A stretch of 64,000 nt of DNA, taken from Tsuneonella aeria (lineage in GTDB: Bacteria; Pseudomonadota; Alphaproteobacteria; Sphingomonadales; Sphingomonadaceae). The translations under genes and the position numbers were made by a program. The stretch is from assembly GCF_009827495.1 (NCBI RefSeq), contig NZ_WTZA01000001.1, positions 62,001 to 126,000 on the forward strand, written 5' to 3'. The notes beneath the pieces were generated by a model. That model saw only the letters and a program-made list of their open reading frames with translations. It searched no databases and was not told the origin of the DNA. Position 1 is the stretch's first letter; every line of letters starts with the position of its first letter. Positions 26,983 to 36,873 of the stretch are shown piece by piece.

Positions 26983-29127
26983 ATGACGGGTAAGAGCAGG
27001 ACGGACTGGCAGGCCCTCGCCGACAAGGAAGTGAAGGGGCGCGATCTCGCCTGGCACACGCCCGAAGGTTTCGCGATCCAGCCGCTCTACACCGCCGAGG
27101 ATGCGTCCGGCGACGAGGGCCTGCCCGGCTTCGCGCCGTTCACGCGCGGCGTGAAGGCGAGCATGTACGCCGGTCGCCCGTGGACGATCCGCCAGTATGC
27201 CGGCTTTTCGACCGCCGAGGAATCGAACGCGTTCTACCGCCGCAACCTGGCGATGGGGCAGAAGGGTCTATCGGTCGCGTTCGATCTTGCCACCCACCGC
27301 GGCTACGACAGCGACCATCCTCGCGTGGTCGGCGATGTCGGCAAGGCGGGCGTGGCGATCGACACCGTGCGCGACATGGAGATCCTGTTCGAGGGCATCC
27401 CGCTCGACCAGATGAGCGTTTCCATGACGATGAACGGCGCGGTGATCCCGGTGCTGGCGTTCTTCATCGTCGCGGCGGAGCGGCAGGGGGTGAGCCAGGA
27501 CAAGCTCGACGGGACCATCCAGAACGACATCCTGAAGGAGTTCATGGTCCGCAATACCTATATCTATCCGCCCGAACCGAGCATGCGGATCGTTTCGGAC
27601 ATCATCGCATATACGTCCGCCAACATGCCGAAATTCAACAGCATTTCGATTTCCGGCTATCACATGCACGAAGCCGGGGCGACGGCGGTGCAGGAACTGG
27701 CGTTCACCATCGCTGACGGCAAGGAATATGTCCGACGCGCCGTCGCCAGCGGGCTGGATATCGATGCCTTCGCCGGACGATTGAGCTTCTTCTTCGGCAT
27801 CGGCATGAACTTCTTCATGGAGATCGCCAAGCTGCGCGCCGCCCGCACGCTGTGGTGGCGCACGATGGACGGGCTCGGCGCGAAGAGCGAACGCAGCAAG
27901 ATGCTGCGCACCCATTGCCAGACCAGCGGCGTCTCGCTGCAGGAGCAGGATCCCTACAACAACGTCATCCGCACCACGGTGGAGGCAATGGCGGCGGTGC
28001 TCGGCGGTACGCAGTCGCTGCACACCAACGCGCTCGACGAAGCAATCGCGCTGCCGACTGATTTCTCCGCCCGCATCGCCCGCAACACGCAGCTCGTGCT
28101 GCAGGAAGAAAGCGGGATCACCCAGGTGGTCGATCCGCTGGGTGGTTCATATTACATCGAAGCATTGACCGCCAAGTTGGTGGAAGAAGCCGAAAAATTG
28201 ATCGCTGAAGCCGATGCGGCGGGCGGCATGACCGCCTATGTCGCGACCGGCCGCCCCAAGGCCGCGATCGAGGAAGCGGCTGCCGCCAAGCAGGCGGGCA
28301 TCGACAAGGGCGATACCGTGATCGTCGGCGTTAACAAGTATCGCAAGGCGCAGGAGGATCATCTCGAAACGCTCGAGGTGGACAATCACGTGGTGCGCGA
28401 AGGCCAGATCGCGCGGCTGAAGGCCGTGCGGACCGGGCGGGACGAAGCGGCGTGCCAGGCCGCGCTCGAGGCGCTGACCGCGGGATGCTCGGCTGGCGGC
28501 AATCTCCTGGCGCTGGCAGTTGAAGCGGCGCGCCACGATGCGACGCTGGGTGAAATCTCTGCCGCGATGGAACAGGCGTTCGGTCGCTACGGCACCAGCC
28601 CGGCGCCTGTTACGGGTATCTACTCCGCCGCCTACGAAGGCGACAGTCGCTACGCGCAGGTCGTGGAAGGGGTGCAGGCCGTAGCTCGGCGGTTGGGACG
28701 CGCGCCCAGGGTCATGGTCGCAAAGATGGGGCAGGACGGGCACGACCGCGGCGCCAACGTGATCGCATCGGCGTTCGCCGACATGGGCTTCGACGTGACC
28801 AGCGGGCCGCTGTTCCAGACCCCTGCGGAGACGCGCGACATGGCGCTGGAGCGCGATGTCGATGCGATCGGGGCATCCAGCCTTGCCGCCGGGCACAAGA
28901 CGCTGATCCCCGAACTGATCCAGCTCCTGCGCGAGGCAGGGCGGGCAGACATCAAGGTCGTCGCGGGCGGGGTGATCCCGCCGCAGGATTATGACTTCCT
29001 GCGCGAAGCCGGGGTGCAGGGCATCTACGGCCCCGGATCGAACGTGGTCGAATGCGCGGCCGATATGCTGCGCCTGCTCGGCCACAACATGCCGCCGCTG
29101 GGCGAGACGCTGGAGGCGGCCGAATGA
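26983..29127 (+). CDS. scpA: Methylmalonyl-CoA mutase (catalytic plus B12-binding domains)
   Basis: This 714-residue adenosylcobalamin enzyme converts (R)-methylmalonyl-CoA to succinyl-CoA. The TIM-barrel part has the [14 protein letters not shown] segment. The C-terminal B12 domain (about 580-705) has the base-off DGHDRG motif (DxHxxG) and ends with the [11 protein letters not shown] segment. Domain order and length fit the single large catalytic subunit. The start at 26983 follows AGGGA by 7 bases; a TTG six bases upstream is in frame. A mutase-associated GTPase chaperone (MeaB) is not seen in this window. Confidence 0.95.
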   Translation: MTGKSRTDWQALADKEVKGRDLAWHTPEGFAIQPLYTAEDASGDEGLPGFAPFTRGVKASMYAGRPWTIRQYAGFSTAEESNAFYRRNLAMGQKGLSVAFDLATHRGYDSDHPRVVGDVGKAGVAIDTVRDMEILFEGIPLDQMSVSMTMNGAVIPVLAFFIVAAERQGVSQDKLDGTIQNDILKEFMVRNTYIYPPEPSMRIVSDIIAYTSANMPKFNSISISGYHMHEAGATAVQELAFTIADGKEYVRRAVASGLDIDAFAGRLSFFFGIGMNFFMEIAKLRAARTLWWRTMDGLGAKSERSKMLRTHCQTSGVSLQEQDPYNNVIRTTVEAMAAVLGGTQSLHTNALDEAIALPTDFSARIARNTQLVLQEESGITQVVDPLGGSYYIEALTAKLVEEAEKLIAEADAAGGMTAYVATGRPKAAIEEAAAAKQAGIDKGDTVIVGVNKYRKAQEDHLETLEVDNHVVREGQIARLKAVRTGRDEAACQAALEALTAGCSAGGNLLALAVEAARHDATLGEISAAMEQAFGRYGTSPAPVTGIYSAAYEGDSRYAQVVEGVQAVARRLGRAPRVMVAKMGQDGHDRGANVIASAFADMGFDVTSGPLFQTPAETRDMALERDVDAIGASSLAAGHKTLIPELIQLLREAGRADIKVVAGGVIPPQDYDFLREAGVQGIYGPGSNVVECAADMLRLLGHNMPPLGETLEAAE

Positions 29128-29161
29128 CCCTCGTTCTCGCCCGGATGATGGACGCCCGCGG

Positions 29162-29620
29162 ATGAATTCCTCCCAGGCCGCCTTCCTGCCCATCGCCGCG
29201 ATGATGTTCGCCGCGGGGCTGGGCATTCCCATCTTCGCCTCGCTCAACGCGGGGCTCGGCCAGCAGCTGGGCGGGCCGGTGGCGGCCACGGCGGTCACAT
29301 TCGGGGTGGGGTTGGCCATCGCGCTGGCGGTGCTGGCGTTGACCGGCGTGCCGGACCGCGCGGCCTTCACCTTCGAGCGGCCATGGCTGTGGATCGGCGC
29401 GGTCTTCATGCTGTTCTATGCCACATCGGTCGCCTACGCCGCGCCCCGCATCGGGCTGGGCAACGCGATCTTCTTCGTGCTGCTGGGCCAGATCGTGGCA
29501 GCCGCCGCCATAGACCACTTCGGCTGGCTTGGCGCGATCCAGAGCGCGCTTACGCCAAGGCGCCTGGTGGGCATCGCGGTGATGGCCCTTGGCCTCTACC
29601 TCGCAAGGAGACCCGCTTGA
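29162..29620 (+). CDS. DMT-superfamily small transporter (DUF606/YdcZ-like)
   Basis: This 152-residue membrane protein has about five hydrophobic segments and the compact shape of the DUF606/YdcZ branch of the drug/metabolite transporter superfamily. [20 protein letters not shown] at its N-terminus is the typical first helix and loop, and it ends [12 protein letters not shown]. Substrate unknown. It lies 34 bases after the mutase and its stop overlaps the bioB TTG start, placing it in the same transcript. A link to biotin or propionate is possible but not shown. Confidence 0.75.
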   Translation: MNSSQAAFLPIAAMMFAAGLGIPIFASLNAGLGQQLGGPVAATAVTFGVGLAIALAVLALTGVPDRAAFTFERPWLWIGAVFMLFYATSVAYAAPRIGLGNAIFFVLLGQIVAAAAIDHFGWLGAIQSALTPRRLVGIAVMALGLYLARRPA

Positions 29621-30630
29621 CCGTTCGCACCGACTGGACGCGCGAGGAAATCGCCGCGCTGTTCGACCTGCCGTTCACCGAACTGCTGTTCCAGGCGGCG
29701 AGCGTGCACCGCGAGAACCACCCGCCTGCGGAGGTTCAGCTTTGCACGCTGCTCTCCATCAAGACGGGCGGCTGCCCGGAGGATTGCGGCTATTGCTCGC
29801 AGTCGGTGAAGGCCGATAGCGGCGTTCCGGCCAGCAAGCTGATGGACGTGCAGGCGGTGCTCCAGTCCGCCGCGCAGGCGAAGGACCACGGCAGCCAGCG
29901 GTTCTGCATGGGCGCCGCGTGGCGCAATCCCAAGGACCGCGACATGCCCGCGATCGTCGAGATCGTGAAAGGCGTGCGGGCGATGGGGCTGGAAACCTGC
30001 ATGACGCTGGGCATGCTGACGCCGGGGCAGGCCGGGATGCTCGCGGAAGCGGGGCTCGACTACTACAACCACAACATCGACAGCAGCCCGGAATACTATG
30101 AGCGGGTCATCACCACCCGCACGATGGGCGAGCGGCTCGACACGCTGGCAAACGTCCGCGCGGCGGGCATCAACGTGTGCAGCGGCGGGATCGTCGGCAT
30201 GGGCGAGACGCGCGCCGACCGGGTTGGCTTCATCCACACGCTCGCCACCCTGCCGCAGCATCCGGAAAGCGTGCCGGTCAACGCGCTGGTGCCGGTCAAG
30301 GGCACGGTGCTGGGCGACATGCTGGCCGACACCCCGCTCGCCAAGATCGACGATATCGAGTTCGTCCGCACGGTGGCGGCGGCGCGGATCACGATGCCGA
30401 TGAGCATGGTGCGCCTCTCCGCCGGCCGCGAGTCGATGAGCGAGGCGACCCAGGCGCTGTGCTTCCTCGCCGGCGCGAATTCGATCTTCACCGGCGACAA
30501 GCTGCTCACCGCGCCGAATGCCGGCGACGACAGCGACGCCGCGTTGTTCGCCAAGCTGGGCCTCACCGCGCTGCAAGGCGAGGAGCCGTTGCACGCCGCC
30601 GCTTGCCGCCAGCCCGAGCCCGCGGAATGA
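29617..30630 (+). CDS. bioB: Biotin synthase
   Basis: This 337-residue radical-SAM enzyme inserts sulfur into dethiobiotin. The [4Fe-4S] cysteines are in CPEDCGYC (C53, C57, C60). The [11 protein letters not shown] and NALVPVKGT segments and the C-terminal [14 protein letters not shown] are standard. The TTG start at 29617 has a perfect AAGGAG six bases upstream and overlaps the preceding stop. Biotin is the cofactor of the carboxylase encoded by pccA and pccB nearby, giving a plausible reason for its place here. Confidence 0.94.
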   Translation: MTVRTDWTREEIAALFDLPFTELLFQAASVHRENHPPAEVQLCTLLSIKTGGCPEDCGYCSQSVKADSGVPASKLMDVQAVLQSAAQAKDHGSQRFCMGAAWRNPKDRDMPAIVEIVKGVRAMGLETCMTLGMLTPGQAGMLAEAGLDYYNHNIDSSPEYYERVITTRTMGERLDTLANVRAAGINVCSGGIVGMGETRADRVGFIHTLATLPQHPESVPVNALVPVKGTVLGDMLADTPLAKIDDIEFVRTVAAARITMPMSMVRLSAGRESMSEATQALCFLAGANSIFTGDKLLTAPNAGDDSDAALFAKLGLTALQGEEPLHAAACRQPEPAE

Positions 30631-30640
30631 GGAACCGGAC

Positions 30641-31915
30641 ATGAGCCAACGCCGCGAAACCCTGACCATTCACGCCGGGACCCAGCCCGATCCGACCACG
30701 AAGGCGCGGATCACCCCGATCTACCAGACGTCGTCCTATGTCTTCGACGATGTCGAGCACGCCGCGGCGCTGTTCAACCTCGAACAGTTCGGCAACATCT
30801 ACACTCGCCTGATGAACCCCACGACCGGCGCGCTGGAAGGCAAGGTGGCCGCGCTGGAGGGTGGCGCGGCGGCGCTGGCGGTGTCGTCGGGCCACGCGGC
30901 GCAGTTCCTGGCGTTCCACACGCTGATGGAACCGGGGTGCGAGATAGTCGCCGCGAACAAGCTCTACGGCGGGTCGCTCAACCAGATCGGCCATTCGTTC
31001 CGCAAGATGGACTGGCAGTCGCGCTTCGTCGATGCCGACGACCCGGCAAATGTCGCCGCGGCGATCACCGACCGGACCCGGGCCGTGTTCATCGAAAGCC
31101 TCGCCAACCCTGGCGGCGTGGTCCAGAATATCGCGGCGATCGCGGACGTGGCGCACAAGGCGGGCGTGCCGCTGATCGTCGATAACACGATGGCGACGCC
31201 GATGCTGTGCCGCCCGATCGAGCACGGCGCGGACATCGTCATTCACTCGGCGACCAAGTTCCTCAACGGCCACGGCAATTCGCTCGCCGGCGTGATCGTC
31301 GATTCCGGAACGTTCGACTGGGCTGCCGGCGGCAAGTACCCGTACCTGTCGCAGCCGAATGCGAGCTACCACGGCAAGGTCTTCACCGAGGCGTTCGGCA
31401 ACGTCGCCTTCATCCTCGCCTGCCGCGCGCTGGGCCTGCGCGATCTCGGCATGGCGCTATCGCCGCAGAACGCGTTCTACACGCTGACCGGCATGGAGAC
31501 GCTGGCGCTGCGGATGGAGCGGCACTGCGCGAACGCGCTGGCGCTCGCCAAGTGGCTGCAGAAACATCCGAAGGTCACGTGGGTCAGCTACGCCGGCCTG
31601 CCCGACAGCCCGTATCACGCGCTGGCCGGCAAGTACCTCGACGGCAAGGGCGGGGCGGTGTTCACCTTCGGCCTGTCGGGCGGATACGAGGCCGGCGTCC
31701 GGCTGGTCCAGTCTGTCGAGCTGTTCAGCCATCTCGCCAACCTCGGCGACACGCGCTCGCTGATCATTCACCCCAGCTCCACGACGCACCGCCAGCTTGA
31801 CGAAGCCGCCCAGGTGGAAGCCGGCGCCGGCCCCGACGTGGTCCGCGTGGCCGTGGGCATCGAACATATCGACGATATCATCGCCGATATCGAACAGGCG
31901 TTGGAAAAGGTGTGA
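30641..31915 (+). CDS. metY: O-acetylhomoserine sulfhydrylase (aminocarboxypropyltransferase)
   Basis: This 424-residue PLP enzyme of the Cys/Met metabolism family makes homocysteine from O-acetylhomoserine and sulfide. The SSGHAAQFLAF segment and the PLP lysine in HSATKFLNGHGNSLAG are visible, with LESLANPGG-type residues nearby. GAGGAA lies upstream of the ATG. It follows bioB by 10 bases. Its stop overlaps the GTG of the hydrolase gene. Homocysteine also comes from ahcY, encoded further on. Confidence 0.9.
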   Translation: MSQRRETLTIHAGTQPDPTTKARITPIYQTSSYVFDDVEHAAALFNLEQFGNIYTRLMNPTTGALEGKVAALEGGAAALAVSSGHAAQFLAFHTLMEPGCEIVAANKLYGGSLNQIGHSFRKMDWQSRFVDADDPANVAAAITDRTRAVFIESLANPGGVVQNIAAIADVAHKAGVPLIVDNTMATPMLCRPIEHGADIVIHSATKFLNGHGNSLAGVIVDSGTFDWAAGGKYPYLSQPNASYHGKVFTEAFGNVAFILACRALGLRDLGMALSPQNAFYTLTGMETLALRMERHCANALALAKWLQKHPKVTWVSYAGLPDSPYHALAGKYLDGKGGAVFTFGLSGGYEAGVRLVQSVELFSHLANLGDTRSLIIHPSSTTHRQLDEAAQVEAGAGPDVVRVAVGIEHIDDIIADIEQALEKV

Positions 31916-32790
31916 GGGTGCGCGCCGCATCGCTTGCCCTGGCCCTTGCATTCGGAGCAGCGGCGCCCGCCGCGGCCGGACCGACCGCCACCAGCGATCC
32001 ATCTTCGATGTCCATCGTCCTCGGACGGAGCTATACGTTGCCCGCGCCATCGCTCGGCGACCAGCGCACGATCAATGTCGCCCTGCCGGCCGGTTACGAC
32101 CAGCATCCCGAGCGCCGCTATCCGGTGCTCTACCTGATCGACGGCGGGGTCGATCAGGACTTCGTGCACATCGTCGGCACCGTGAAACTTGGCGCGATCT
32201 GGGGGCGTAATGCGGAACCGATCGTGGTCGGCATCGCATCGAAGGACCGGCGGCGCGAGCTGGTAGGCCGGACTGCCGATCCCAAGCTGGTCGCCCGCTA
32301 TCCCACCGCCGGGGACTCGGCGAAGTTCCGGGAGTTCGTGCGCGATCAGGTGAAGCCGTTCGTCGCCGCTCATTTCCGCACTGACGGTTACAGCGGGGTG
32401 ATCGGCGAGTCTCTGGCGGGATTGTTCATCGCCGAAACGTGGCTGCGCGAACCTTCGCTGTTCGACACCTACGCCGCCATCAGCCCGAGCCTGTGGTGGG
32501 ACAACGGCGCACTTTCCAACGCCGCTGCAACACTCGTCGGCCCGGCCCAGCAGGGCAAGCGCCTCTATCTGGCGTCGGAGGATGAAGGGGCGCAGTACCA
32601 AGCCCCGATCAATCGCTTCGTCGCGGCATTGGGCAAGGCTGCCGGCTGGTGCTACGCGAAGCCGGCAAACGTGACCCACGCCACGATCTACCACACGATG
32701 GCGCCGGTCGCGATCCAGTTCCTGTTTCCTCCGGCCCAAGCGCCGGACCCGCAATTCGGTTTCGAGGTTCCATGTTCAAGAAAATCCTGA
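31912..32790 (+). CDS. Secreted alpha/beta-hydrolase (esterase D-like)
   Basis: This 292-residue protein has a signal peptide (about 1-22, cleavage after AAA or AAAG) and then an esterase-D/IroE-like alpha/beta-hydrolase chain. RYPVLYLIDGG forms an early strand, the nucleophile is in IGESLAGLFIAE, and a late histidine is in THATIYHTM. The GTG start overlaps the metY stop by four bases and the gene overlaps the pccA start by 19 bases. It is exported, so it cannot act in the same compartment as its carboxylase neighbours. Substrate unknown. Confidence 0.8.
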   Translation: MRVRAASLALALAFGAAAPAAAGPTATSDPSSMSIVLGRSYTLPAPSLGDQRTINVALPAGYDQHPERRYPVLYLIDGGVDQDFVHIVGTVKLGAIWGRNAEPIVVGIASKDRRRELVGRTADPKLVARYPTAGDSAKFREFVRDQVKPFVAAHFRTDGYSGVIGESLAGLFIAETWLREPSLFDTYAAISPSLWWDNGALSNAAATLVGPAQQGKRLYLASEDEGAQYQAPINRFVAALGKAAGWCYAKPANVTHATIYHTMAPVAIQFLFPPAQAPDPQFGFEVPCSRKS

Positions 32791-34826
32791 TTGCCAATCG
32801 CGGCGAAATCGCCTGCCGCGTCATCAAGACAGCGCGGCGCATGGGTATCGCGACGGTCGCGGTTTACTCGGACGCCGACGCACGCGCGCCGTTCGTGCGG
32901 ATGGCGGACGAGGCGGTGCATATCGGGCCTTCGCCTGCCGCTGAGTCCTACCTGATCGCTAACAAGATCATCGCCGCCTGCAAGCAGACCGGGGCGGACG
33001 CCGTGCATCCCGGTTACGGCTTCCTGTCGGAGCGAACCAGCTTCGCCGAAGCGCTCGCGGCGGAAGGGATCGAATTCGTCGGCCCGCCGGTCAATGCGAT
33101 CGCGGCGATGGGCGACAAGATCGAATCGAAGAAGCTCGCGAAGGAAGCGGGGGTCAACGTGGTTCCCGGTTTCGTCGGTGAGATCGAGGATACCGAGCAC
33201 GCGGTGCGGATCGCGGGCGAGATCGGCTATCCGGTGATGATGAAGGCCAGCGCCGGCGGCGGGGGCAAGGGAATGCGCCTTGCCTACAACGAAACCGACG
33301 TGCGCGAAGGCTTCGAGAGCGTGAAGCGCGAAGGGCTCAACTCCTTCGGCGACGACCGCGTGTTCATCGAGAAGTTCATCCTCAACCCGCGCCACATCGA
33401 GATCCAGGTGCTCGGCGACAAACACGGCAACGTGGTTTACCTGAACGAGCGCGAGTGCTCCATCCAGCGCCGGCATCAGAAGGTGGTCGAGGAAGCGCCG
33501 TCGCCGTTCGTCACGCCGAAGATGCGGCAGGCGATGGGCGAACAGTGCGTCGCGCTGGCGAAGGCAGTGGGCTATTACAGCGCGGGGACGGTCGAACTGA
33601 TCGTCAGCGGCGCGGACCCCAGTGGCGAGAGCTTCTACTTCCTCGAAATGAACACCCGCCTCCAGGTTGAACACCCGGTGACCGAGGCGATCACCGGGAT
33701 CGACCTTGTCGAGCAGATGATCCGCGTGGCGGCGGGCGAGGCGCTGCCGTTCCAGCAAAGCGATATCGGCATCGATGGCTGGTCGATCGAGAACCGCGTC
33801 TATGCCGAAGACCCATATCGCGGGTTCCTGCCCAGCACCGGGCGGCTCGTGCGCTATGCGCCGCCGGTCAAGGGCTGGACTGACGACGGCGATGCCAACG
33901 GCCGCCGCGGTGTGGACGGCGTGCGGGTGGACGACGGCGTCTACGAAGGCGGCGAAGTGTCAATGTTCTACGACCCGATGATCGCCAAGCTGATCACCTG
34001 GGCGCCGACTCGCGACGAGGCGGCGGACCTGCAGGTGCAGGCGCTCGATTCCTTCCAGATCGAAGGGCTCGGCCACAACGTCGATTTCCTGTCCGCGATC
34101 ATGCAGCACCCGCGCTTCCGCTCGGGCGAGCTGACCACCGGGTTCATCGCCGGGGAATATCCCGACGGCTTCCATGGCGCGGAGGCTGACGAAGGTCTGA
34201 AGCGCACGCTGGCCGCGCTCGCGGCGGCGCTCGCCACGGCCGATGCCGACCGCGCGCGCCGGATCGATGGCCAGCTCGCCGAGGCGGAACCCGCGACCGG
34301 CGACTGGCAGGTCCGCATCGGGGGCACCGACTACGATGTCAGCCTGGAGGAGGACGCGATCACGGTCGATGGCCAGCCGGTCGCGATTGCGCTGGAATAC
34401 ACGCCCGGGGACCGCCTGGTGGCGGTCGACCTCTACGGCGAGGACGCCGACGATGACGAGGCCGAACCCGTCGCCTCCTACGGCGTCCTGGTGGAGCCGG
34501 CCCGGATGGGCTTCCGCATGACCACGCGCGGCGCGAAGCACGATGTGCGGGTCCTCCCGGCGCATATCGCGCCGCTGGCGGCCCACATGATCGAGAAGAT
34601 ACCGCCGGATCTTTCGAAGTTCCTCATCTGCCCGATGCCGGGACTGCTCGTGTCGCTGCACGTGGCTGAAGGCGACGCGGTGCAGCCCGGCCAGCCGCTT
34701 GCGACGGTCGAAGCGATGAAGATGGAGAACATCCTCCGGGCGGAGAAGGCGGCGACGGTGGCCAGGATCAACGCAAAGCAAGGCGACAGCCTTGCCGTGG
34801 ACGAGATCATCCTCGAGCTCGAGTGA
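32772..34826 (+). CDS. pccA: Propionyl-CoA carboxylase alpha subunit, biotin-containing
   Basis: This 684-residue protein joins biotin carboxylase and biotin carrier. The N-terminal ATP-grasp part shows KILIANRGEIACRV, HPGYGFLSE, KASAGGGGKGMR and FLEMNTRLQVEHPVTE. The C-terminus carries the biotinylation lysine in VEAMKMENI. The middle (~480-610) is the linker/BT region. It carboxylates biotin for the pccB subunit encoded about 7.7 kb upstream. The ATG at 32772 lies 19 bases inside the hydrolase gene. Acetyl- or methylcrotonyl-CoA activity cannot be excluded, but context favours propionyl-CoA. Confidence 0.92.
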   Translation: MFKKILIANRGEIACRVIKTARRMGIATVAVYSDADARAPFVRMADEAVHIGPSPAAESYLIANKIIAACKQTGADAVHPGYGFLSERTSFAEALAAEGIEFVGPPVNAIAAMGDKIESKKLAKEAGVNVVPGFVGEIEDTEHAVRIAGEIGYPVMMKASAGGGGKGMRLAYNETDVREGFESVKREGLNSFGDDRVFIEKFILNPRHIEIQVLGDKHGNVVYLNERECSIQRRHQKVVEEAPSPFVTPKMRQAMGEQCVALAKAVGYYSAGTVELIVSGADPSGESFYFLEMNTRLQVEHPVTEAITGIDLVEQMIRVAAGEALPFQQSDIGIDGWSIENRVYAEDPYRGFLPSTGRLVRYAPPVKGWTDDGDANGRRGVDGVRVDDGVYEGGEVSMFYDPMIAKLITWAPTRDEAADLQVQALDSFQIEGLGHNVDFLSAIMQHPRFRSGELTTGFIAGEYPDGFHGAEADEGLKRTLAALAAALATADADRARRIDGQLAEAEPATGDWQVRIGGTDYDVSLEEDAITVDGQPVAIALEYTPGDRLVAVDLYGEDADDDEAEPVASYGVLVEPARMGFRMTTRGAKHDVRVLPAHIAPLAAHMIEKIPPDLSKFLICPMPGLLVSLHVAEGDAVQPGQPLATVEAMKMENILRAEKAATVARINAKQGDSLAVDEIILELE

Positions 34827-35011
34827 TGCACCTCGATCGCGATCCCTCGGCCCCGCTGGCACCCGAGCGCGCATGTGCGATCGGCACGATCGTTGCGGCG
34901 AAGGTTTCCGCCTACAGCGTTCCGCCGACGCCAGGCAAGAAAGGGGCGCACATGTTAGAGAAAAGCGATCGCCAGGCTAGGCTAACATCGATCCTGCGAA
35001 CCAGAGCATGA
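34823..35011 (+). CDS. Doubtful small ORF after pccA
   Basis: This 62-codon frame starts by overlapping the pccA stop (GTGATG; GTG at 34823 or ATG at 34826) and encodes a hydrophilic protein without a recognisable motif. Its 3' end overlaps the opposing membrane-protein frame (34977-35174). Coupling to pccA is the only support; codon use and composition look weak. It may be non-coding. Confidence 0.2.
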   Translation: MMHLDRDPSAPLAPERACAIGTIVAAKVSAYSVPPTPGKKGAHMLEKSDRQARLTSILRTRA

Positions 35012-35174
35012 TGATGAAAAGTCCAATCGTACTTACCAGATTAGCGGTAGGCGTGACTCTGGTGCGAGCCCATTCCTTGTCCGCGGGCGTCGCCGTCAGA
35101 TGCCCGACAATTATGAGCATCACCACCAGCATTGCAATCTGAACATGGAAGCGATCCCCTTGTTCGCAATGCAT
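34977..35174 (-). CDS. Small membrane protein of unknown function
   Basis: This frame encodes up to 65 residues with two strongly hydrophobic segments (about 14-28 and 45-64) separated by a charged loop (TPADKEWARTR). The start is uncertain: ATG at 35174 or ATG at 35132, neither with a good Shine-Dalgarno. A 7-base inverted repeat (ATGTTAG at 34952-34958 and CTAACAT at 34982-34988) overlaps its end. It overlaps plus-strand frames at both ends, so at most one in each overlap is likely real. The helix pattern makes this one the more credible. Confidence 0.45.
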   Translation of the reverse strand: MHCEQGDRFHVQIAMLVVMLIIVGHLTATPADKEWARTRVTPTANLVSTIGLFIIMLWFAGSMLA

Positions 35175-35342
35175 AAACGGCGCATTTCCATGCGCCAGGT
35201 CGCCGGCGCGGTCAACGTTCCCCCGCGCCAGATCGGCAGGGTCGTGTCCCGTTCGCTGACGCTTGGTTTCGCCGGCAAGCTCGGGAATGTCGTGCTGTTC
35301 GCGCCCGACACACCGGTGCCCAACGGTTCGCGCCTGTTCTGA
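35169..35342 (+). CDS. Possible short basic ORF upstream of the DUF488 gene
   Basis: A frame of 57 codons from 35169 (80 from 35100, or 50 from 35190) ends with a TGA that shares one base with the DUF488 ATG (TGATG), which suggests coupling. The translation (KRRISMRQVAGAVNVPPRQI...) shows no recognised domain and no ribosome binding site. The first ATG lies within ATGCAT, which is also the start codon of the opposing frame. Weak support. Confidence 0.3.
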   Translation: MHKRRISMRQVAGAVNVPPRQIGRVVSRSLTLGFAGKLGNVVLFAPDTPVPNGSRLF

Positions 35343-35778
35343 TGCCCACGATCTGGACGATCGGATATGAACAGGCGACGCAGGCGGCGGTGGTTGCGGC
35401 GCTGACGGCGGCCGGGGTCGAACTCCTGGCCGATATCCGCTATCTGCCGCTGTCGCGGCGCCCGGGTTTCTCGAAGAACGGTCTCAAGGCCGGGGTCGAG
35501 GAAGCGGGCATTGCCTACCGGCATTTCCGCCAGCTCGGCACTCCGCCGGAAGGACGCGCGGCGGCGCGGCGCGGCGATCATGCGGAACTGGAACGCGTCT
35601 ATGCCGGGCAGTTGACCTTGCCCGAGGCGCTCGCCCAGATGGCGGAGCTTCACGCCCTGGCGGAGGAAAAACGCGCTACGAACGTGACTCTGCCGAATGC
35701 CACCGCAGCCTGCTCTACGATGCATTGTTCGCGGGGTTCGATCGGGTCGATCTCGAGCCGGAACTAGTGCGCGCGTAA
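35342..35778 (+). pseudogene. DUF488 family protein, frameshifted near the C-terminus
   Basis: The N-terminal ~110 codons encode a DUF488 protein (IWTIGYEQATQAAVVAAL, LLADIRYLPLSRRPGFSK, YRHFRQLGTPPEGR). After codon ~112 (KR at 35669-35674) the frame loses family resemblance and stops at 35767. The missing C-terminal signature continues in another frame from 35677: YERDSAECHRSLLYD, to a TAA at 35776-35778. The core strand normally before it (VALLC-like) is absent, consistent with loss of about 13 bases between KR and YERD. The gene is probably inactive. Its end overlaps the opposing aroB end. Confidence 0.7.
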
Positions 35779-36873
35779 CTCCTCGTCGAGGAACGCGGCG
35801 ACATCGGCCAGCGCGACGTCGCGGGCGAGGAACGCCTGTCCTATCCCCCGCAGCAGGACGAACGGGAGCGTGCCGCCCTCCATCTTCTTGTCGTGGCGCA
35901 TGTGATCGACCAGGCGCTGGCCGTCTGCGCTGAGGCCAAGCGCCGCGATTTCCGCCGGGAGACCGGCCGCATCGACCGCGGCCGTCACCGCCTCCGCTTC
36001 ATCGTCGCCCATCAAGCCGAGCCGCGCCGAGTAGCGCGCCGCCAGCACCATGCCGAGTGCGACCGCCTCTCCGTGCAGCAGGCGATCGGAGAACCCGGCC
36101 TCCGCCTCCAGCGCGTGGCCGAACGTGTGTCCGAGGTTCAGCAGGGCCCGTGCGCCGGTGGTTTCGCGTTCGTCCTGCGCGACGATCCAGGCCTTGGCGG
36201 CAACGCTGGTGGCGACGGCATGGGCGGTCGCGGACGGATCGCCGCCCGTCACCGCCCCGCCGTTATCCGCCAGCCACTCGAAGAACGCGGCATCCCCCAG
36301 CACGCCGTACTTCAGCACCTCGGCATAGCCGGCGCGCAGTTCCCGGGGCGGCAGCGTGCGCAAGGTGTCGAGGTCCGCCAGAACGAGCGAAGGCTGGTGG
36401 AACGCGCCGACAAGATTCTTGCCCGCGGCAGTGTTGATCGCGGTCTTGCCGCCGACCGAGCTGTCGACTTGCGCGAGCAGCGTGGTTGGCACCTGCACGA
36501 AACCGCAGCCCCGCTTGAGGATCGCGCAGGCGAACCCGGTGAGATCGCCGACCACGCCGCCGCCGAATGCCACGACATGGTCGCCGCGCTCGACCCCCTG
36601 GGCGAGTAACCAGTCGGTGAGGCGGGCGAGGCTGTCCCAGCTTTTCGACGATTCACCCGGCTCCACCAGGTAAACCGCCGCGCTGCGGCCGCTTGCCGCG
36701 AGACCGGCCTCCAGACGCGCGCCATGCAGCGCCCATGCGTTGCGATCGGCGACCAAAGAGAATTCTCTTTGACGCAGAAACGGCCCCACAATCGTGTCTG
36801 CCTGCTCCAGCAAGTTGGCATCGACGATCACGTCGTAGCTGCGCCCGGCAAGGGCGACGGGGATCACAGCCAT
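35764..36873 (-). CDS. aroB: 3-dehydroquinate synthase
   Basis: This 369-residue enzyme makes dehydroquinate from DAHP in the shikimate pathway. NAD and metal motifs include FGGGVVGDLTGFACA, VPTTLLAQVDSSVGGKTAIN, LNLGHTFGHALE and the KKMEGG segment. It overlaps the end of aroK by ten bases on the same strand, forming the common aroK-aroB operon. Confidence 0.95.
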   Translation of the reverse strand: MAVIPVALAGRSYDVIVDANLLEQADTIVGPFLRQREFSLVADRNAWALHGARLEAGLAASGRSAAVYLVEPGESSKSWDSLARLTDWLLAQGVERGDHVVAFGGGVVGDLTGFACAILKRGCGFVQVPTTLLAQVDSSVGGKTAINTAAGKNLVGAFHQPSLVLADLDTLRTLPPRELRAGYAEVLKYGVLGDAAFFEWLADNGGAVTGGDPSATAHAVATSVAAKAWIVAQDERETTGARALLNLGHTFGHALEAEAGFSDRLLHGEAVALGMVLAARYSARLGLMGDDEAEAVTAAVDAAGLPAEIAALGLSADGQRLVDHMRHDKKMEGGTLPFVLLRGIGQAFLARDVALADVAAFLDEELRAH

